Assembly: GCA_020698575.1 (NCBI GenBank)
Contig: CM036243.1
Span: 40,028,207 to 40,092,206 of the forward strand
Length of the DNA stretch: 64,000 nucleotides
Direction: 5' to 3'
DNA from: Bostrychus sinensis
Lineage: Eukaryota; Chordata; Actinopteri; Gobiiformes; Eleotridae
Part shown: positions 39,828 through 52,411 of the stretch, one piece after another
Layout: the number at the start of each line of letters is the position of its first letter
Position numbering within the stretch: the first letter of the stretch is position 1
Program-made: the position numbers and the translations under genes
The notes under the pieces: model-generated
What the model saw: the letters and a program-made list of their open reading frames with translations, nothing else
Databases searched by the model: none
Told to the model about the DNA's origin: nothing

Positions 39828-42800
39828 ACGTCCACAGGTGACAGGAGGCTGCTGCTGAGTTCTGTGGTTGTGTATGGCCTCATTTAGTTTGACACAGCTG
39901 AGATGAGCCAGTAGAATACAAATATGGAGGAGAGTTGTGCTCATATTCTGATAAGGACTAAGGACTAGGTCAGTGAATATTACAGAGTCACATTGTTCAG
40001 ATAATAACAGAGTAACATGTCCCCACTCAGCTGTTAGGAGAGCTCACTCATTTAATCAGCTTTAAGTCTCTGTGCTTTCTTTAAAAGTCTCCTCTCCAGC
40101 TGTTTTGTTTATCAAATACCATAATATTACCACTAAAGAATTTGTAATGTATAGGACTAATGAGAACTAAAGCACTTGTCCAAACCAAAGGAATACACCA
40201 CAACCAATCAATAAAGCCAAACACTCTGAACCTGATCAAACTAGAACTAAACCCAAAGTCTATACCTGAGTTGTAACCCAGGATCATCTCAGGTCTGATC
40301 TTAAGCAGAACTAAACCAAGACAAAAGCATGGTTTAACTTTATGAAATGAAAATACCAAAATGTTTTTTTTTTCTTTAAAAGCTTAAATAACAATGTGTT
40401 TTTTTCACAAATAAACCTCTCCGCGGTCTGAGTTTTCAAAAACATTGTGATAATACTAAAATATTGAATACAGTGCCCCGAGCTGGATCTAACCTTTCTG
40501 AGGCCCGAAGCAAAATTCAGGGGCCCTACTATCAGCTATGTCTTATCAATGCTAGTTTTCATTTAATTTATTAATAACCTTTAAATCAATTGTTCAGCTT
40601 TTTATAAACTGTCACCCTGCCTGACTGAGTTTTTAGACATGTTTTGTTTAGTAAACATTTTATTGACTACATCAGTGTAGGCTTCAGTTTATTAAAGCCA
40701 AGTTTATACATAAATATTTAATTTAACCCACTCTTTCACAGAACCAAAGCTATTTTTATTAATTAGGCTTAGTATTTCACTGATGTACTGTAATAGGCTT
40801 CAAATAAGCTAAACATACAAGCCTATTTAACCATTTTGTTACCCTCTTTAGGGCCCTGACCCACCATTTGAGAAGCACTGTGCCAAAGTAACCTACACTT
40901 GCACCAAACAGATTCATGTTGTACCAGGACCAGTTAAATATAGTTTGATGGTTAATTGGCTTTAAACAGAAAGTCAACACTCACAGTTTAGACTTGGAGT
41001 TACATTTAACTGTTACACACATCTCCCACAGCCTCTGACAGTACCTGTGTAATACAGTTAAAACTTTCACAAACAGCCACTGTGTCTTCTGTTAAACCAA
41101 ATGACAACAGCAACAGTGAGGAACAAAATAGAAAACACTGACAGCAACTATAATTAAAACTCCTTAGAACGTATTAGTTCAGATAAGCTCCTACTTTTGG
41201 TAATGAAATGTAAAACTCCTCAGTCACAGTTGGTGGTTGTGTGTTGTAGCCACAGCTGCCCTGGGATGGAATCGTTGATGCTATTCTGCTCCAATGACTT
41301 CTCCGTCCATCAAAAACACAAAAACACAAACACATGCAGGTGAAGTGGGTGCAGAGTCCTTCCCAAGGACACAGCCACAGTAAGAACTGGGTCACCTCCT
41401 GCTCAAATATCAGAGCACAGGACGACCTTTCTACCTCCTGAACTCTCACCCAACATCAACTTAGTCTCAACATTTAAACTGTCAGAACCTGATCAAACTA
41501 AGACTAAACCCAGCATTTAACAAGGCCTAGAACAAGAAAATAAACCAGCACTAACTCAGGCTTCAGGACTAAAAACAGAACTAAACCCAGGACTAAACCC
41601 AGAGCAGAGCGGTGTTGAAAATAATCAAACTGAGTCAAACCTGAGTGGATCCAAAGTGTCCCAGAGAAAAGTGTGCGACTGAAGGAAAAGGTTTGTTTGT
41701 GTGTTCCTTCCTGGAGTGACTCAGGGCCGCACCTTTATTGGCTAAGGGCCAGGTGGGCTGCAGTGGGCGAGGCTACACTGACTCCACAGGTGACTGGAGG
41801 CTGCTGCTGAGTTCTGTGGTTGTGTATGGCTTCATTTAGTTTGACACAGCTGAGATGAGCCAGTAGAATACAAATATGGAGGAGAGTACAGAAAGAGTGC
41901 AGCTTTTAGTGCAGAGATGGGGCACTGAAAATCAGTTTTAATGCTTTAACAGGGCTCATTTACAAAGATACAACAGTAATGTGTTAATTTGAAGGCAGAC
42001 AAAACAAAAAAACAGACTTTACCTGCAACACTTTTTCCTTGATTCTTGCTCGTATTTCCCTGAATTGCAGCCTTTTACAGCTCCTGTATCTGAGCTTTCA
42101 GTCTGTTCCACGTCCTTTGAAATCCTTGCTGTCATGGAAAAGTCTTTAAACGCTGTGTAAAGTCTACATGAAGTCTCACTGTGTTTATCCCATTACCTCC
42201 CAGAGCTCACTGCGGCGCCTGATTGACAGTTGCCTCTACAGAGGCTCGAGGCTGCGCTGCGTAAATTTGATCGAGTGGAGGACATGGAAAATAAATTTTT
42301 ACTTGTTATATTTATTTGTTCCCCATCAGCACTGCAAAAAGGCCACTGATACATTTTGTATAATTGTTTGAATGGTTACTGGCTCTGACAGACAGAGAAG
42401 AACTTTCCTCTCTGTCTCTCCACTGCCTCATTTAACAAAGATAGACTACGCAAAATTAATAGAAGAAATTAAAATGCAATGAAATGATTCTCCCTCAAAG
42501 ACAGTGAACATAAGTCTGCTACAGTCAGTCCTGTTATTTGAGGCTGGACTTTCACATTGACTTTTGTGCAGTAATATGGCGAAAGATGCAGTCAGAAAAG
42601 AGCAGTGCTGCTCTCGCTGTTACTGCATCTGTGCTCACGCAAAATTCTCATTTACATATCAGATTTGTGGCAGCAATTACTTATGCAGTTTCTCTTTGTA
42701 TATCACACACAACATGCCCACAAATAGCAAAACATTTTTGTTAAGCTGCGCTCGCAATTTAGCACCAGTCTGAGTAAATCTGTTCCAGTGTGTATTATTT

Positions 42801-43768
42801 ACAAATAAACCTCTCTGCTGCCTGAGTTCTCAAAAACATTGTGATAACACTAAAATATTGACTACAGTACCCAGAGCTGGATCTAACCTTTCTGAGGCCC
42901 TAAGCAAAATTCAGCTCCAGGGCCCTGCCAATAGCCATGTCTTAATTGGTGATATAACCATACTAGCTTTCATTTAATTTATTAATAAGCTTAAAATCAA
43001 TTGTTCAGCTTTTTATAAACTGTCCCCCTGCCTGACTGAGTTTTTAGACATGTTTTGTTTAGTAAACATTTTATTGACTACATCACTGTAGGCTTCAGTT
43101 TATTAAAGCCAAGTTTATACATAAATATTTAATTTAACCCACTCTTTCACAGAACCAAAGCTATTTTTATTAATTAGGCTTCTTAGTATTTCACTGATGT
43201 ACTGTAATAGGCTTCAAATAAGCTAAACATACAAGCCTATTTAACCATTTTGTTACCCTCTTTAGGGCCCTGACCCACCATTTGAGAAGCACTGTGCCAA
43301 ACTAACCTACACTTGCACCAAACAGATTCATGTTGTACCAGGACCAGTTAAATATAGTTTGATGGTTAATTGGCTTTAAACAGAAAGTCAACACTCACAG
43401 TTTAGACTTGGAGTTACATTTAACTGTTACACACATCTCCCACAGCCTCTGACAGTACCTGTGTAATACAGTTAAAACTTTCACAAACAGCCACTGTGTC
43501 TTCTGTTAAACCAAATGACAACAGCAATAGTGAGGAACAAAATAGAAAACACTGACAGCAACTATAATTAAAACTCCTTAGAATGTATTAGTTCAGATAA
43601 GCTCCTACTTTTGGTAATGAAATGTAAAACTCCTCAGTCACAGTTGGTGCTTGTGTGTTGTAGCCACAGCTGCCCTGGGATGGAATCGTTGATGCTTTTC
43701 TGCTCCAATGACTTCTCCGTCCATCAAAAACACAAAAACACAAACACATGCAGGTGAAGTGGGTGCAG
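39828..43768. repeat. Tandem duplication (39828-41360 and 41786-43768)
   Basis: Matching ends: TGCTGCTGAGTTCTGTGGTT at about 39848 and 41806. Then 40390-41360 against 42800-43768 is nearly identical over about 970 bp (for example GAGCTGGATCTAACCTTTCT and CACCAAACAGATTCATGTTG). The stretches between differ by indels. The right copy is interrupted at 43768 by the R4 LINE. No gene is supported inside. Confidence 0.85.
41575..41800 (+). other. Duplicated CPKC segment (copy C)
   Basis: Same block as 1750 and 35703 but with GGGCTGCAGTGGGCGAGGC in place of the perfect GC boxes. It lies between the two halves of the tandem duplication. Confidence 0.5.
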
Positions 43769-46700
43769 CAGCCTCTTATAAAAAATAAAAAAAAATTGTC
43801 CTCTCGCCCTCGCATCCAAGCTCGGGTCCTCTACCAGAGGCCTGGGAGCTTGAGGGTTCTGCGCAGTATCTTTGCTGTTCCTAGGACTGCGCTCTTCTGG
43901 ACTGAGATGTCTGATGTTTTTCCTGGGATCTGCTGTAGCCACTCTTCCAGTTTGGGGGTTACTGCCCCGAGTGCTCCGATGACCACGGGCACCACTGTTG
44001 CCTTCACTTTCCAGGCCTTCTCAAGTTCTTCTTTGAGGCCTTGGTACTTCTCCAGTTTCCCGTGTTCCTTTTTCCTGATGTTACAATTGCTTGGTATTGC
44101 GATGTCAACCACAACGGCTTTCCTCTGCTGTTTGTCCATCACCACAATGTCCGGTTGGTTCGCCACTACCATTTTGTCTGTCTGGATCTGGAAGTCCCAC
44201 AGGATCTTAGCTCGGTCATTCTCTATCACCTTTGGAGGTGTTTCCCACCTTGACCTCGGGACTTCCAGACTGTACTCTGCACAGATGTTCCTGTACACTA
44301 TAGCAGCCACTTGGTTATGACGCTCCATGTATGCTTTAACTTCCAGCATCTTACAGCCTGCAGTTATGTGCTGGATTGTCTCAGAGGCCTCTTTGCACAG
44401 TCTGCACCTGGGGTCTTGTCTTGTGGTAGATCTGGGCCTCTATTGCTCTGGTGCTCAAGGCCTGCTCCTGTGCAGCCATGATCAGTGCCTCTGTGCTGTC
44501 CTTCAGTCCAGCCCTTTCTAGCCATTGGTAGGATTTCTCGATGTCAGCCACTTCAGTTATCTGTCGATGGTACATCCCATGTAGGGGCTTTTCCTCCCAT
44601 GATGGTTCCTCCAGCACCTCGTCCTCTGTTTTCCACTGCCTGAGACATTCACTGAGAACTTCATCTGTTGAGGCCATCTTCCTGATGTAGTCAAGGATCT
44701 TGGATGTTTCATCCTGGACAGTGGTTCTGACACTCACCAGTCCTCTGCCTCCTTCCTTGTGCTTAGTGTACAGTCTCAGGGTGCTGGATTTGGGGTGGAA
44801 CCCTCCATGCATGGTTAGGAGCTTTCGTGTTTTCACATCTGTGGTCTGAATCTCTTCCTTTGGCCAGCTTATTATTCCCGCAGGGTATCTGATGACTGGC
44901 AGGGCATAGCTGTTGATTGCCCAGACTTTGTTCTTGCCATTGAGCTGACTCCTTAGGACTTGCCTTACTCGTTGGAGGTATTTGGCTGTGGCTGCTTTTC
45001 TTGTGGCCTGGTCCAGGTTGGCATTTGCTTGTTGGATTCCAAGGTACTTGTAGCTGTCCTCAATGTCTGCTATTCTGCCATCTGGGAGTGGGACCCCTAC
45101 TGTATGGACCACCTTCCCTCTCTTTGTCACCATCCGCCCACACTTCTCAAGTCAGAATGACATTCCAATGTCATTGCTGTAGATCCTGGTTGTGTGGATC
45201 AGTGAGTCAATGTCTCTCTCGCTCTTGGCGTACAGCTTGATATCATCCATGTAGAGGAGGTGACTGATGGTGGCCCCGTTCCTGAGTCGGTACCCATAGC
45301 CAGTCTTGGTGATTATCTGGCTGAGGGGGTTCAGACCTATGCAGAACAGCAGCGGGGACAGAGCATCTCCTTGGTATATCCCACATTTGATGGACACTTG
45401 TGCAATTGGCTTGCAGTTGGCCTCAAGGGTGGTCTTCCACTGCCTCATCGAGTTTGCAATGAAGGCTCTTAGAGTCCTGTTGATGTTATACATCTCCAAG
45501 CATTCCATGATCCATGTGTGTGGCATGGAGTCATAGGCTTTCTTGTAATCAATCCAGGCGGTGCACAGATTAGTGTGTCTGGCTTTGCAATCCTGAGCGA
45601 CTGTTCTATCTACGAGCAGCTGGTGTTTAGCTCCTCTGGTGTTTTTACCAATGCCCTTCTGTGCTGTGCTCATGTATTGATCCATGTGCCCACTTATCTT
45701 AGTCCCTATGATGCCTGACATGAGCTTCCATGTGGTGGGGAGACAGGTTATTGGCCGATAGTTGGATGGGGCTGTTCCCTTCAGGGGATCCTTCTGGATC
45801 AGGATTGTCCGGCCTTCAGTTAGCCATTCAGGGTGGGTCCCATCCTTTAGCAGCTGGTTCATTTGTGCCGCCAGGTGCTCATGGAGTGAAGTTAGCTTTT
45901 TCAGCCAGTAGGTGTGGATCATGTCAGGCCCTGGTGCTGTCCAGTTTTTCATACCTGAGACTCTTTCTTGGATTTCTGCCACTGTGATGGTTACTGGTTC
46001 TTGTTCAGGGAGGTTGCTGTGATCTGCTCTTAGATCCTCCAGCCACTGTGCACTGTTGTTGTGTGACGCCTCCTTCTCCCATATGCCTTTCCAGTATTGT
46101 TCAGTCTCCAGCCTTGGTGGGTCTGCTCTGTTGTTATTACCTTGCCACTGAGAGTACACTATAGCTGGCTGAGTTGAGAACAGCCAGTTTATTCGCCTTG
46201 CTTCGATTTCTCTCGTGTACCTCTTTAGTCGGGTGGCCAAGGCTTGGAGTCTTTGCTTGGCAGTTTCCAATGCTTCAGGTATGGACATCTTGCTGTACCT
46301 CTTGGGTGCTTGTTGTTTTATTGCACCTTTCTGGAGCTCTGACAGTTGGCTCACTTCTCTCCAAGTTACCTTGATTTTAGCCGCTAACCTTCTTTTCCAT
46401 GGTGGATATGGATCTTTATGGTTGCTCTTTGGTTGATTGCCAAGCTCCTAAAGGATCACTGCTACTGAAGTGTATATCAGCTCATTGGTTTCAGTGATGG
46501 TCATCGTAGGTATTGTTCCCAAAGCTGCATTCACATCTTCCAGGAGACTTTCTGAAGGTACTTCACTCTATCTATCTCTCAGGTCAGTTGCTGCCTCGGT
46601 CAGCTCGATGGTGTTTATTGGGGCTTCGTACCCAAACTCTGGATGGGGAGTTGGTGTTAACTCCCCTCTGACCTTGCGTCCTGGCTCCCCCTTGCCGTAG

Positions 46701-46831
46701 CATATGTGTTGTATCTCGTCAATCTCAAGTTGTGAAAGCAGGTGCCGCTTGTGGATGTTGAAACACTGAGCTACTAGTTGTTTAGCAGTGAGTGTTGATT
46801 GTGGGTTTCGAAGTTGCCATATTTCCCCCAT
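43769..46831 (-). pseudogene. R4/Dong-clade LINE (Rex6-like): RT + CCHC + restriction-like endonuclease, decayed
   Basis: On the minus strand the RT reads WTAPGPDMIHTYWLKKL, NYRPITCLPTTWKLMSGI, WIDYKKAYDSMPH, GIYQGDALSPLLFCIGLNPL and the catalytic LYMDDIKLYAKS. Next comes a CCHC knuckle (CRLCK...HITAGC), then a PD-D/ExK-like block, QPDIVVMDKQQRKAVVVDIA, matching restriction-enzyme-like endonucleases of R2/R4-type LINEs. Lesions: in-frame stops near 46568, 46446 and at 45152-45154, and a frameshift near 44421. The 5' part ends at about 46831 against Tc1 sequence. The 3' end, with an A/T-rich tail, is fixed at 43768/43769 by the uninterrupted paralogue at 41345. Clade by motif recognition; Rex6 is the known fish member. 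Confidence 0.88.
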
Positions 46832-47187
46832 TATAGTCAGCCACCAATTGTGCAAGTTCTCCCACTTAAAAAGATGAGAGAGGCCTGTAACTTTCAACAT
46901 AGGTATACCTCAACTATGAGAGACAAAATGAGAAAAAAAAAAATCTGAAAATCACAGTCTGATTTTTAAAGAATTTATTTGCAAATTATGGTGTAAAATA
47001 AGTATTTGGTCAATAACAAAAGTTCATCTCAATACTTTGTTATATACCCTTTGTTGGCAATGACAGAGGTCAAACGTTTTCTGTAAGTCTTCACAAGGTT
47101 TTCACAAACTGTTGCTGGTATTTTGGCCCATTCCTCCATGCAGATCTCCTCTAGAGCAGTGATGTTTTGGGCTGTCGCTGGGCAACA
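46832..47187 (-). mobile_element. Tc1/mariner-like transposon end with transposase C-terminus
   Basis: The region reads as a Tc1-family terminal repeat (TCAGCCACCAATTGTGCAAG, CTCCCACTTAAAAAGATGAG). A minus-strand transposase tail follows: EEWAKIPATVCENLVKTYRK, then the end ...NKGYITKY and stop at about 47034. The remainder of the transposon is missing, cut at the (TA)n tract. Confidence 0.88.
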
Positions 47188-47188
47188 C

Positions 47189-47189
<1 letters not shown>

Positions 47190-47262
<73 letters not shown>
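47190..47262. repeat. (TA)n microsatellite
   Basis: About 35 uninterrupted TA dinucleotides at the junction between the Tc1 fragment and the 3' end of the L2-type LINE. Confidence 0.97.
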
Positions 47263-47270
<8 letters not shown>

Positions 47271-50200
47271 TAAAGGAATGGAATGAATAAGAATGGGATA
47301 AGAAATATACTAAGAGTAAAAGTAAAAGCTAAATTAAAAAGGTGGGTCTTGAGCCTGTTCTTAAAAACATTAATGTTCTCTGCAGCCCTGAGGTACTCCG
47401 GCAGGCCGTTCCACAGACGAGGACCATACCACTGGAAAGGTGCCTCTCCATGCACATGGGTCCTGACCTTAGGAACTATCAGGAGGCCGGTACCGGAGGA
47501 CCTCAGGGTCCGCGAGGGTTTGTATGGTAAAAGCAAGTCAGAAAGATAAGAAGACCCAAGACCGTTAAGACATTTAAAAACCAATAAAAGAACCTTAAAA
47601 TCGATCCTGAAACACACGGGGAGCCAATGATTCTAAAACCGGTGTAATGTGGTTCTTCTGGTCTTCATCAGCACACGAGCTGCGGAGTTTTGTAAAAGTT
47701 GTAGAGGTGCAATACTCTTTTTGGGAAGACCAGAAAGCAGGGCATTACAGTAGTCAATATGACTGATGATAAAAGCATGCATCAGCATCTCCATGTTGAC
47801 CCAAGAGAGAATAGGGCGGACTCTGGCTATGTTTTTTAAGTGATAAAATCCTAAAATAAAATCCATTGGTCTTGTGTCATCAGGAGACATGGAGATGTAC
47901 AGCTGAGTATCATCAGCGTAACTGTGGAAGTTTACTCCATGCCTCCTGATGACACTGCCAAGAGGGAGCATATACAAATTAAAAAGAACAGGGCCTAAAA
48001 CTGACCCTTGGGGCACACCACATGTCATTTTATAGATTTCTGAGGAGCATGCATCCAAACTTACCATAAAAGTTCTGTCTGTGAGATAGGACTTGAACCA
48101 GTTGTGAACAGCACCAGAGAGGCCGACCAGGTGTTTCAGTCTATTTAAAAGAATAGTGTGGTCTACTGTATCAAAGGCTGCGCTTAGATCGGTAGCACCA
48201 ACACTGAGAGCTTCTGAGAGTCCCAGTTACATCTAAAATCATTTAAAACCTTCAGGAGAGCTGTCTCCGTGCTGTGGTTCACCCTAAATCTAGACTGATA
48301 TATCTCTAAAATATTATGATGTTTTTAAAAATCATTCAGCTGAATAAAAAACAGTTTTTCTAAAATCTTACTTAAAAATGGTAAGTTGGATACTGGTCAG
48401 TAGTTATTAAAATCAGTACAATCCAAGTTGCTCTTCTTCAGAAGGGGCCTCACCACCGCCAACTGTCCAGTGTTTTCTCAGGTAAAACCAAGCACTCAGA
48501 TGTGTTCGTGTTCTGGTTGGACAAAATGTTACATGATGGCACTGATTTTACCTCTGAAGTGGTCTGCAAACTGCTCACAGAGAGAGTCTGTTGGGGTTCT
48601 TTAGGAGCTGTTAAAATCAGGGCTAAATAAATGATCAATGGTGGAAAAAAGGGCCTTGGGATTATTTTTATTATCACTGATTATTTTGGCAAAGTATGCG
48701 TTTCTTGCGTTCCTTAGTGCATTATTGTAAATTTTTAGTTGATGACAGTACAATTGATAGTTTATTGTAATTTTATTTTTCCTCCATCTCCTTTCTGCCG
48801 CCCTGCAATTTCTTTTGATTTTTGATTCATTTCTCCATGGGGATATAAGTTTTGCGTGAATCTTTTTTGTTATGAGAGGAGCAACAGAATCGAGGCTGGT
48901 CTTCAGTTTACTGTTAAAATTATCAAAAATAAAATCACAGGGTGCAGGTAAAGTAATAGGAGGACATTTATCTAAAACCTTGATAAAATTTGCAGCCACC
49001 TCAGAGGTTAGATAGCACATTCTCACAGTTCGCACCGAGGTCTCCCGCTGAATAAAACCAGTGATGTTAAAAAACACACAGTCGTGGTCAGAGACAGCCA
49101 AGTCAACAACAGAGGACACACCGGCGGACAGGCCATAGGTAATGACCAGGTCCAGGGTGTGTCCTCTGTTAAAATCCATATAGTTAAGAATGTTTAAAAA
49201 TTCTTTTGATACAGGGTCTGAAGGATTATCTATATGCAGATTAAAATCACCGGTTAAAATTATCATATTATAAGTTGTGTGTATGATTGTTAAAAAATCG
49301 GAAAATTCATTGATAAAAGCAGCACTTTCTTTAGGTGGTCTATAAATAGTGACACATAAAATTGGAGGGCTGCTAAAAACAATGGCATTATATTCAAAGG
49401 TGGTAAAATAATCAAATAAAATCTGTTTGGTATTGAAAGTGTTCTTGGTTAAAACTGCTGTGCCACCACCTCTCCTACCACTTCTTATAGAAAAAGAAAA
49501 GTAACAATTTGGTGGGGAGGCCTCAGTGAGAACAACTGGTGCATCGGTACCCAGCCATGTTTCAGTTAAAAACAAACAGTCAAGTTTGTGGTCTAAAATC
49601 AAATCATTCACAATAAAAGACTTGTTCAACAGAGAGCGAACATTTAGAAGAGCCATGCTGATGGAGACTGGTGACTTTTGCCTGTAGAGTTCAGTGGTAA
49701 TTGGCATTTTTGAATACGTATGAGGTTATTAATGTTTTTGGTGATACTCAATTTGTGATGATGTGAACAGTGGTATTTATTTTGCTCTCTGTTAGTGATT
49801 ATGACTGGTATTGATGCATTGTCTGTGGGACAGTTGGGTCCAAGTCCAGTATTTTGTGAATTTCTGTTAAAAGTGGAACTGAAGTAGGAGCTGGGACCAG
49901 GGGGACATCATTCATTCAGCAGCGCGGGGCTGCCCGCCGTGGCTCTGGGAGCAGGATGGTGGCGGCGACGCAGACCCCGGTGACAGAGCGGGATGGGAGG
50001 GACCAGCAGTGAGAGGAGGAAACTCTCCAGGATCCAGGACACTGAATTTGTTCTCCAGTGATACCCCACCGGTGGGAGGAGAGCACGAGGGACGGCTCCC
50101 CCGGGGCCTTCTGCAGCCGTTGCGAGTCCGGTCCGCGGTCCACGGCTCCTGTTGGAGTGGAGTGGAGCTGACCAGAGCTTTGGGTCTAGCCCCGAGCTGA

Positions 50201-50690
50201 AACCAACAGTTCTCATCCGCGGTAGGAGCACCAGCGACACAGGCAGCGGTTGTGGATATGGGCTTAGGTGGATTACTGGCAGCAGCCCAGGACACGGCCT
50301 CACCTGGATAATGCACCGTGTCGGCTAGCTCAGCACTGGTAGAGGCTGCTTGAGTTCAGCCAAGGAGTATGGTATCCAGTTCCCGATCAGCCTCCTGGAT
50401 TTGGTACAGAGTCGATATTCTCTGCTCCAGCTCAGTCACTTTTTGGCTCAGGTTGATGCAGCTTTCACAGCTGGATGTCGAGGTAAGTAGAGCCATGACT
50501 CACCGATAACCAGGAAGTGGGTCACCGGCGGACCATTGTTTCTTAAATAATTAAAAATCTAGGCATCCAATGTTTAAAAGCAATCCTCCAGTTAAAAAAT
50601 GCTGTTAAAAACCACCAGAGTCTTCAATGTTTACTAAAAACATGAGATTAAAACCAGATAAAACAACGTTTGTTTGGGAGGTTGTCTCAC
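47263..50690 (-). pseudogene. L2-type LINE: ORF1 start, APE endonuclease and RT, decayed
   Basis: Read from right to left. At about 50493 a short ORF begins MALLTSTSSCESCINLSQKV with a leucine-zipper-like stretch (ORF1-like). 49707-48601 encodes an apurinic-type endonuclease (LNVRSLLNKS, LTETWLG, TIYRPPK, LTGDFNLHID, VSDHDCVF). The RT follows with NYWPVSNLPFLSKILEKLFF, DLSAAFDTVDH, GVPQGSVLGPVLFN and catalytic YADD, then the tail CLNGLGSSYLSDLLLPY and LWNGLPEYLRAA. Several frame breaks separate the blocks (endonuclease stop at 48601; RT ORF ends 48067 and 47633), so it is not autonomous. Confidence 0.82.
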
Positions 50691-50699
50691 CGGTAGTCA

Positions 50700-51890
50700 C
50701 AGATGCTGGCGCATGCGCAATCCAAATCGCAACATATGCCCAGCTGTTTTTACCATTGCCCAACATCGGAAGACAAGGGCTTGTTGTGTAGGGGTGAAAG
50801 TAGATTTTTGCTTGCTGGTGCTATAACAAATTACGTCTATATATTTTTAGTAGCAGAAAAAGCAGATACGCAGTTGAGAATGAATCTTGGCTATAAATGA
50901 AAAATATAGACAAGGCTTATATGGGGTTTGACAACAAATCAAACATACCCTATCAATACACACCGGACGTGCAGACGTGCCTCAAAAAATATGCCCCTAT
51001 TGTTTTCTATGGGAGCCCTCATATGGCCCTCCGTACTTCTGCAGTAACAAAGATGGTTTTCTGCTCCGCGTGACACAGACACACAGCTGTAAACAACGAG
51101 GGACAGTCACTGCTGCTCAAGGAGACACAGGCAGCAGCTCCCGACTCCTGCTGCAGTCAGAGCACAGGGAAACTCATTTCTGCTGCTAACTCGCTAATAA
51201 CTCACTAATAGAACAGCCCAGTCTGTCCTCACACAGCCTGGGTGACGTCTGTCACTTTGTCCAGTTATTTACAGATAAAGCACATATTTTAAACTCCACG
51301 TTGTTTATGTTAAAGCCCTCTCAAGTGCCGAGACGTGCCGCGTTTGGTGTAATTTGACACGCTGCGGAGCTCCCGGTGTGCGTTGGGCTTAAGACGCGCA
51401 TGCTCAATGCGTTTGTTTAAGGAAGCAAGAGAATCAGTGAATGATGAGAGGGGAGAGGGACATTCTGTGCATTAAATCACATCACAGCGCGATCATAAGC
51501 CACTAAAAACCACACAGACACATATCTGATGAGATAAAGCACTGCCTGGTTCACATGCTTTAGCACCAGATTTTTTTTCTCTGATACGAGTGACCGCAGT
51601 CTGCGGCTGCTTTCTAATGTTGCAAAGACCGGCCGGACAGCTAATCTCCTTCCACCCGGTACTGCGTACCCCCTCTAAATCTTATGCCGGTACATAGTAC
51701 TGGGCTGTACTGGCTTACTTTCACCCCTGTTGTTGTGCCATTGTGACCACATGTTACTGCGGAGGGAACTTGGTCTAATATAGTGACCTACTGCGCATAA
51801 CATCACGGAAGTTTTTTGGCCACTGTGATCTTGCCAAAGAGTCCAGTGATGTCTCGACAGCTGGCGGCATAATTTTTTGGAATTTTTTTC
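50700..51890. other. No gene recognised
   Basis: Mixed sequence between the L2-type LINE and a SINE-like repeat. ORFs at 50703-50900 and 50977-51189 show no family features. Confidence 0.5.
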
Positions 51891-52200
51891 ACATAAGGTA
51901 AGGTATAATTCAATCTCTGCATTTGACCCATCCCTCAATGCCGCTGGGGCAACCTGTCAGGAGCAGTGGGCTGCTGCTGTGGTGCAGTGCCCGGGGACCC
52001 TTCTCTGGCTGGAAGTTTTAGCCTATTGTGCATGTTTTGAGGTTGATGGGGGGAAACTGGAGCACCTGGAGGAAACCCACCCAGACACGGGGAGAACATG
52101 CAAACTTCACACAGAAAGGCCCCATATGGTCCAGGAATCAAACCCAGGACCTTCTTGCTGTGAGGCAGGAGTGCTAGCCACTATACCACCGTGCCACCTG
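51890..52200 (-). mobile_element. tRNA-derived SINE-like repeat
   Basis: Reading the minus strand from 52200: GGCACGGTGGTATAGTGGCT, then an A-box-like TGGCTAGCACT and a B-box-like GGTTTGATTCC (consensus GGTTCGANTCC). A body common in fish genomes follows (GGGTGGGTTTCCTCC). A partial similar head occurs at 4502-4535. Class is inferred from the promoter boxes. Confidence 0.5.
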
Positions 52201-52411
52201 TAATCTCTGGGCATTTTGAAGTTTCTAACAGTAAGCACGTGCTGCAAACCAAGGCTTTGTAAAGTTGTACCCGCAGGGATACACAGTCTTAATTAGACTA
52301 TTCGTATTTGTAGGATAAGATATCACAACACACAGCCAGCGCTGCAGCAAAGCCAGACGGATAGAGTTACAAAAGCATTAGGGTATGACCACACACATGA
52401 AAGTAAATAAG

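Noticed and set aside
43748..46436. Plus-strand ORFs up to 190 aa
   Set aside because: Shadows of the minus-strand R4 LINE.
46832..46900. Extension of the LINE ORF upstream (MLKVTGLSHLFK...)
   Set aside because: This part reads as Tc1 terminal-repeat sequence, so the ORF is a fusion artefact at the junction.
49908..50316. Pro/Ser/Arg-rich 131-134 aa ORFs
   Set aside because: Two overlapping frames in a GC-rich LINE 5' region with no recognisable domain.
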